Source: JBEVEP01 sp040512755
GTDB taxonomy: Bacteria > Pseudomonadota > Alphaproteobacteria > Rhizobiales > Rhizobiaceae
DNA length: 17,134 nucleotides
NCBI GenBank assembly: GCA_040512755.1
Contig: JBEVEP010000416.1
Span: forward strand, 1-17,134
Direction: 5' to 3'
A program made the position numbers and the translations under genes. Position 1 is the stretch's first letter. Every line of letters begins with the position of its first letter. The notes under the pieces are model-generated. The model was not told the DNA's origin, searched no databases, and saw nothing but the letters and a program-made list of their open reading frames with translations. This document shows, one piece after another, positions 13,884 through 17,134 of this stretch.

Positions 13884-16127
13884 GTGTCGAACGCGACCAA
13901 CGAACTGGGCCGCGCGCCGGCTCAGCTTGTGGGCGGCTGGGAGGCCGGGCTGCTCTCGTTGCTCATTGTGCTTTATCTCGGCGGCGCCATTGTCAATCCG
14001 GCCTTCTTTGGTTCGACGGAAGCTTTCCATGCGATCCTTCGAGATACCTCGCGTGTTGCCATCATCGCTGTCGGAATGACCTTCGTCATCGTCAATAAGG
14101 ACATCGATCTGTCGGTGGGCTCCACTTACGGACTCGTCGCGGTAGTTTTCGCCCGGCTGTTTGCGCCCAGCTTTCTGAATCTTGACGTTGTTACGTCCAT
14201 TGTCCTGTGCCTGCTGCTCGGCGCGTTGATCGGTTTTTTGAACGGCGTACTCGTGACGATCCTGAAAGCCCCGGCTTTCATCGCCACCCTTACGATGCTC
14301 TTCATAGGCCGCGGTTTCGTGCTGGCGCTTACCCATGGCCAGTCCATTTATTATCCGGCAAAGGCAAAGGACTTCCCGCTATTCTTTCATCTGGGCGAAA
14401 CCAATGCACTTGGCTTCAACAACCAGATTCTGATTTTCGCCATTGTAGCCGTTATCGGCGCCTTCGTGCTCGCCCGGACGCGGTGGGGATATGAGACATT
14501 TGCGACCGGCGGCAACGAGCAGGCTGCCATCTATGCCGGCATACCCACAAACTGGGTGCGCATCCGTGCCTACCTCATCTCGTCGCTGTGCGCGGCATTG
14601 GCGGGCCTGCTGTCGGCGGCTCAGGACAAAGGTGTGACGCCCCTCTATGGCGTCAGTGGCGAATTGACTGTCATCGCCGCCGTGATCATAGGCGGCGCCT
14701 CAATCCTGGGCGGGCGGGGGCGCGTTGCAGGCTCTTGTCTTGGCGCCCTGCTCGTCGTTTTGCTGGACAAGGTGCTTCGCGAGGGCTGGCCCATTACCCG
14801 GACGATCAAGATCGGTGATGAGGAGGTGACCGTCAATGCGATCTTCTCGCTTCCGGTGGGCGCGGTTCCAGTTTTCCTCGGACTGCTTCTGGTCATTGCC
14901 GTCCTCATTGAGCCTTATCTCATTCGTCGCCAGGCCGCGTCGCGGCTGTGGGCATGGCTGCGCGGAAAGCCGCCACCGCCGGCCTACGAGATCGGCGGAG
15001 TGGCGCTCGAGGGCGTCCAGACAAAGGGGGCGATGGCGACCGACACGGCGCTGTCGGCAACTGGCCTCGGCAAGTTTCTCGCCCGACGGGATTCGCTCGC
15101 CATCATTCTGACCGTACTGCTTTGGCTCACGGGGCTCGCTCTTCGGCCTGACTACTGGTGGAATCTTTCCAACACGTTCGCCATCCTGCTCAACTATACC
15201 GAACTGGCGCTGATCACAGTCGGACTTACCTACGTCATTGCAGCTGGAGACATAGACCTCTCCGTCGGGGCGGTTTTGGCGCTCGCGGGAAGCACCGCAG
15301 CCTATTTCCTGAAGGTTCTCGGCGCGGATCCGATGACGGCCATAGCCATGGGGATGCTTGCCGGCACTGCCGCCGGGCTTGTCAATGCTGTCGTTACGGT
15401 GGGTTTCAAATTACCGGCATTCATTGCCACACTGGGTATGTTCTATATCGCACGCGGGCTCGCCGCGTGGTTCGTGGCGGGTCAGCAACTCACTGGCTGG
15501 TCGGAGGGATATAATCTGCTGGGTCGCAAAGTTAGCGACATTCTCCTTCATTTCGGCATCTCGCTCCCTGAGGGCATTCTTAGCCGGATTGCCGACGTCG
15601 TCAGCGTTCAGACGATCTGGATGATCGTCATCGCCGGATTTGCCGGGATGGTTCTTGCATACACGCCGTTCGGACAGAAGGTCTATGCGACTGGCGGAAA
15701 CATCCGTGCTGCCGCTTATGCCGGCATAAATACAAACCGGGTCCGCTTTATCGCTCTTCTCCTGGCCGCGGTCTGCGCGACCATGGCCGGAATTATCAAC
15801 GTCGCCTACTTCCGAAGCTTCAATCCTGTGGCCGGTCAGTTTCGTGAGCTCGACGCCATTGCCTCGGTCATCATTGGTGGGGGGTCGATTTTCGGCGGTC
15901 ACGGCACGATGATCGGCTCGCTCGCAGGCGCCGCTGTGATCACCCTGGTTCGCGCGCTGCTGCAGCTCAATGTCCAGGGCTTCAGCATGCCGCAGCATTG
16001 GATCAACGTCTTCGTAGGCGTTATCCTGATCGTCGCGGTGCTGATCGATATCTGGGTCCGACAGGCGAACATTTTCGGCCGCCTGCGAGCCCGCTTTGCT
16101 CGAAAGACGGAGCCCGTCCATGTCTGA
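13884..16127 (+). CDS. Fused double ABC permease (two RbsC-type halves in one protein)
   Basis: A 747-residue inner-membrane protein containing two complete ribose/fructose-type permease domains: residues about 15-345 and about 400-735. Each half repeats the family marks in order: DIDLSVG (73-79; 456-462), APAFIATL/LPAFIATL (129-136; 510-517), TGGN...AYAGI or IYAGI (208-220; 603-615), and GGASILGGRG/GGGSIFGGHG (270-279; 665-674). A linker of roughly 50 residues, rich in Pro and Ala (KPPPPAYEIGG), joins them. The first half has an extra charged stretch (about 295-321). The usual family protein is about 320-350 residues and works as a homodimer, so this one chain should form the whole membrane pore. 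The start is GTG 13884 with GAAGGA seven bases ahead. The frame is open and in-phase across the junction, so the fusion is in the sequence itself. Confidence 0.93.
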   Translation: MSNATNELGRAPAQLVGGWEAGLLSLLIVLYLGGAIVNPAFFGSTEAFHAILRDTSRVAIIAVGMTFVIVNKDIDLSVGSTYGLVAVVFARLFAPSFLNLDVVTSIVLCLLLGALIGFLNGVLVTILKAPAFIATLTMLFIGRGFVLALTHGQSIYYPAKAKDFPLFFHLGETNALGFNNQILIFAIVAVIGAFVLARTRWGYETFATGGNEQAAIYAGIPTNWVRIRAYLISSLCAALAGLLSAAQDKGVTPLYGVSGELTVIAAVIIGGASILGGRGRVAGSCLGALLVVLLDKVLREGWPITRTIKIGDEEVTVNAIFSLPVGAVPVFLGLLLVIAVLIEPYLIRRQAASRLWAWLRGKPPPPAYEIGGVALEGVQTKGAMATDTALSATGLGKFLARRDSLAIILTVLLWLTGLALRPDYWWNLSNTFAILLNYTELALITVGLTYVIAAGDIDLSVGAVLALAGSTAAYFLKVLGADPMTAIAMGMLAGTAAGLVNAVVTVGFKLPAFIATLGMFYIARGLAAWFVAGQQLTGWSEGYNLLGRKVSDILLHFGISLPEGILSRIADVVSVQTIWMIVIAGFAGMVLAYTPFGQKVYATGGNIRAAAYAGINTNRVRFIALLLAAVCATMAGIINVAYFRSFNPVAGQFRELDAIASVIIGGGSIFGGHGTMIGSLAGAAVITLVRALLQLNVQGFSMPQHWINVFVGVILIVAVLIDIWVRQANIFGRLRARFARKTEPVHV

Positions 16128-16908
16128 CGCCTACGAGACGGTGCCGATTGTGGAGATGCGTGGCATTGAAAAGGCCTTCGGCGCTGTACAAGCGCTGCGC
16201 AACGTCGACCTCGTGCTCTATCCGGGAGAGATTCTCGGCCTCGTCGGAGATAACTCCGCCGGCAAGTCGACACTTATGAAAATATTGACCGGCGCTTACC
16301 AGCGCGACGCCGGCAAAATTCTCGTGGCCGGACAGCCGGTTCATTTCAAGAGCCCGCATGAGAGCCGCGATGTCGGCATCGAGATGATCTATCAGGATTT
16401 CGCGCTCTGCGGAAACATGGACGTCGGACAGAATATCTTTCTGGGCCGATGGCCGCGCAGGGGATTTTTCGTCGATCGCAGCAAGATGTACGCGGAAGCG
16501 GACAACGTGTTGAAACGGCTCAAGGTCGATGTGAATTCGGTCTACCAGAAGGTCGAGAGCCTCTCGGGCGGCCGGCAGCAATCCGTGGCTATTGCCCGCG
16601 CAATATCCTTCGAGCCTAGGGTCGTAATCCTCGACGAACCGACCGCCAACCTGTCAGTGATGGCGACGGACCGGCTTCTTGAGACAATGCTTGAACTGAA
16701 GAAGCAGGGTGTCGCCCAGATCATCATCTCGCACCGGTTGGTCGATATCTTCGCAGTGGGTGACAGAGTGATGGTTCTGAAGCGCGGCGAAAATGTCGGC
16801 GACCGCTATATCAAGCACACGGACGAGCACGAAGTGCTGGAGATTATCGTCTCCGGCACGCGGGAACGTGCGCTTGCGGCCGACGCTGCGAAAAATATGC
16901 GAGCTTGA
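16120..16908 (+). CDS. Single-domain sugar ABC ATPase (FrcA type)
   Basis: A 262-residue ATPase with one nucleotide-binding domain: Walker A GDNSAGKS (43-50), Q-loop YQDFAL (91-96), signature LSGGRQQ (148-154), Walker B VVILDEP with Glu173, and switch His205 (IIISHRL). RbsA- or MglA-type ATPases are about 500 residues with two domains. This is the half-size form known from rhizobial FrcA, so two copies must serve one fused permease. ATG 16120 overlaps the permease stop by eight bases and has CGGAG before it, so the two are translationally coupled. Walker A has Ser where GDNGAGKS is more common; the residue is in the variable part of the motif. It ends the operon. Confidence 0.93.
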   Translation: MSDAYETVPIVEMRGIEKAFGAVQALRNVDLVLYPGEILGLVGDNSAGKSTLMKILTGAYQRDAGKILVAGQPVHFKSPHESRDVGIEMIYQDFALCGNMDVGQNIFLGRWPRRGFFVDRSKMYAEADNVLKRLKVDVNSVYQKVESLSGGRQQSVAIARAISFEPRVVILDEPTANLSVMATDRLLETMLELKKQGVAQIIISHRLVDIFAVGDRVMVLKRGENVGDRYIKHTDEHEVLEIIVSGTRERALAADAAKNMRA

Positions 16909-17039
16909 GCTTATACCGGGGGCCCTTCCGTTTGACCCTTTCCGCTTCCCCACCACTGAGTACATGCTTCTCCGTCGCCACGCCCGCTTTCGCGTCTGGC
17001 CATTGTCAAAGAACTCTCCCTGTCGGGAGCAGTCGGGAA

Positions 17040-17098
17040 GCGGGGCGCTGGGTCGGCACCTCGTAAAGTAAATGTATGGCGCCTTCCCAGCGCCCCGC
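17040..17098 (+). repeat. 13-bp inverted repeat in a non-coding right edge
   Basis: After the ATPase stop, 16909-17134 holds no gene I can support. GCGGGGCGCTGGG (17040-17052) and its exact complement at 17086-17098 are separated by 33 bases. CTCCC/GGGAG (17016-17029) makes a smaller hairpin before it. GGGGGCCC near 16918 and GGGCCCCC near 17120 also mirror each other about 200 bp apart. These could be a terminator region or the edge of another element cut by the window; neither is proven. Confidence 0.4.
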
Positions 17099-17134
17099 CG
17101 GTGGTCTTGCCCGATCGTCGGGGCCCCCGCGGTG

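Noticed and set aside
13718..14098. 126-codon open frame covering the intergenic repeat and permease start
   Set aside because: It runs through palindromic repeats and then out of frame through the permease; nothing protein-like in it.
14900..15110. Possible sequencing error joining two permease genes
   Set aside because: The linker reads through about 50 codons with sensible composition, no stop and no frame change, and I see no convincing ribosome site with a start at the second half; fusion is the simpler reading, though it deserves the coverage check given in the findings.
15411..16121. 236-codon minus-strand open frame over the second half of the fused permease
   Set aside because: Its highly charged, Asp/Arg/His-rich translation is the usual mirror of membrane-protein codons, and the plus-strand gene is clear.
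16793..17071. 92-codon open frame running past the ATPase into the right edge
   Set aside because: It begins inside the ATPase gene in another frame and shows no domain or ribosome site.
1..17134. CRISPR arrays, tRNA, rRNA, phage genes or toxin-antitoxin pairs
   Set aside because: No evenly spaced direct repeats, cloverleaf sequences or matching small genes were seen on either strand.

Overview
The window reads as a carbohydrate-catabolism island from an alphaproteobacterium, most likely a member of the Rhizobiales (Rhizobium/Mesorhizobium/Ensifer type). The pointers are the GC-rich coding sequence, two different sugar ABC importers packed next to sugar-acid enzymes, and an intergenic palindromic repeat near 13.75 kb of the kind I associate with Rhizobiales (RIME-like). 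This is recognition from memory, not a database result. Thirteen of the fifteen genes lie on the plus strand. The other two, a regulator and a lactonase-like hydrolase, lie on the minus strand at the left end.

Layout: (1) A 129-bp palindromic, MITE-like element at the left edge (2-130). (2) A minus-strand pair: an IclR-family regulator followed by an amidohydrolase that fits L-fuconolactonase. (3) A divergent control region (1856-2024) with two palindromes. (4) A MalEFGK-type importer (2025-6373), with a strong hairpin between the binding-protein and permease genes. (5) A tightly packed enzyme run (6376-12366): a mandelate-racemase-type dehydratase, a RhaM-type mutarotase, a Gfo/Idh dehydrogenase, a MaoC-like hydratase, an SDR dehydrogenase, a fumarylacetoacetase-family hydrolase and a clear L-fuconate dehydratase. 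(6) A 250-bp leader with its own promoter candidate, then a second, ribose/fructose-type importer (12617-16908). Its permease is a fusion of two complete permease halves, and its ATPase has only one nucleotide-binding domain. (7) A non-coding right edge with a 13-bp inverted repeat.

The enzymes together make nearly all of the non-phosphorylating L-fucose pathway described in Xanthomonas and Burkholderia. Mutarotase gives the right anomer; a dehydrogenase makes L-fuconolactone; lactonase gives L-fuconate; dehydratase gives 2-keto-3-deoxy-L-fuconate; SDR dehydrogenase gives the 2,4-diketo acid; FAH-family hydrolase gives pyruvate plus L-lactate. The only step without its usual enzyme is L-fucose dehydrogenase, and the Gfo/Idh protein is the candidate replacement. 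A second dehydratase, a MaoC hydratase and a second importer are extra to the known pathway. They suggest a wider substrate range (for example D-arabinose, L-galactose or a fucose derivative) or a side branch. The most unusual points are the fused permease with a single-domain ATPase, the unexplained MaoC and MR-type genes, and the structured hairpins between binding-protein and permease genes in both importers. I see no phage, CRISPR, tRNA or rRNA in the window.
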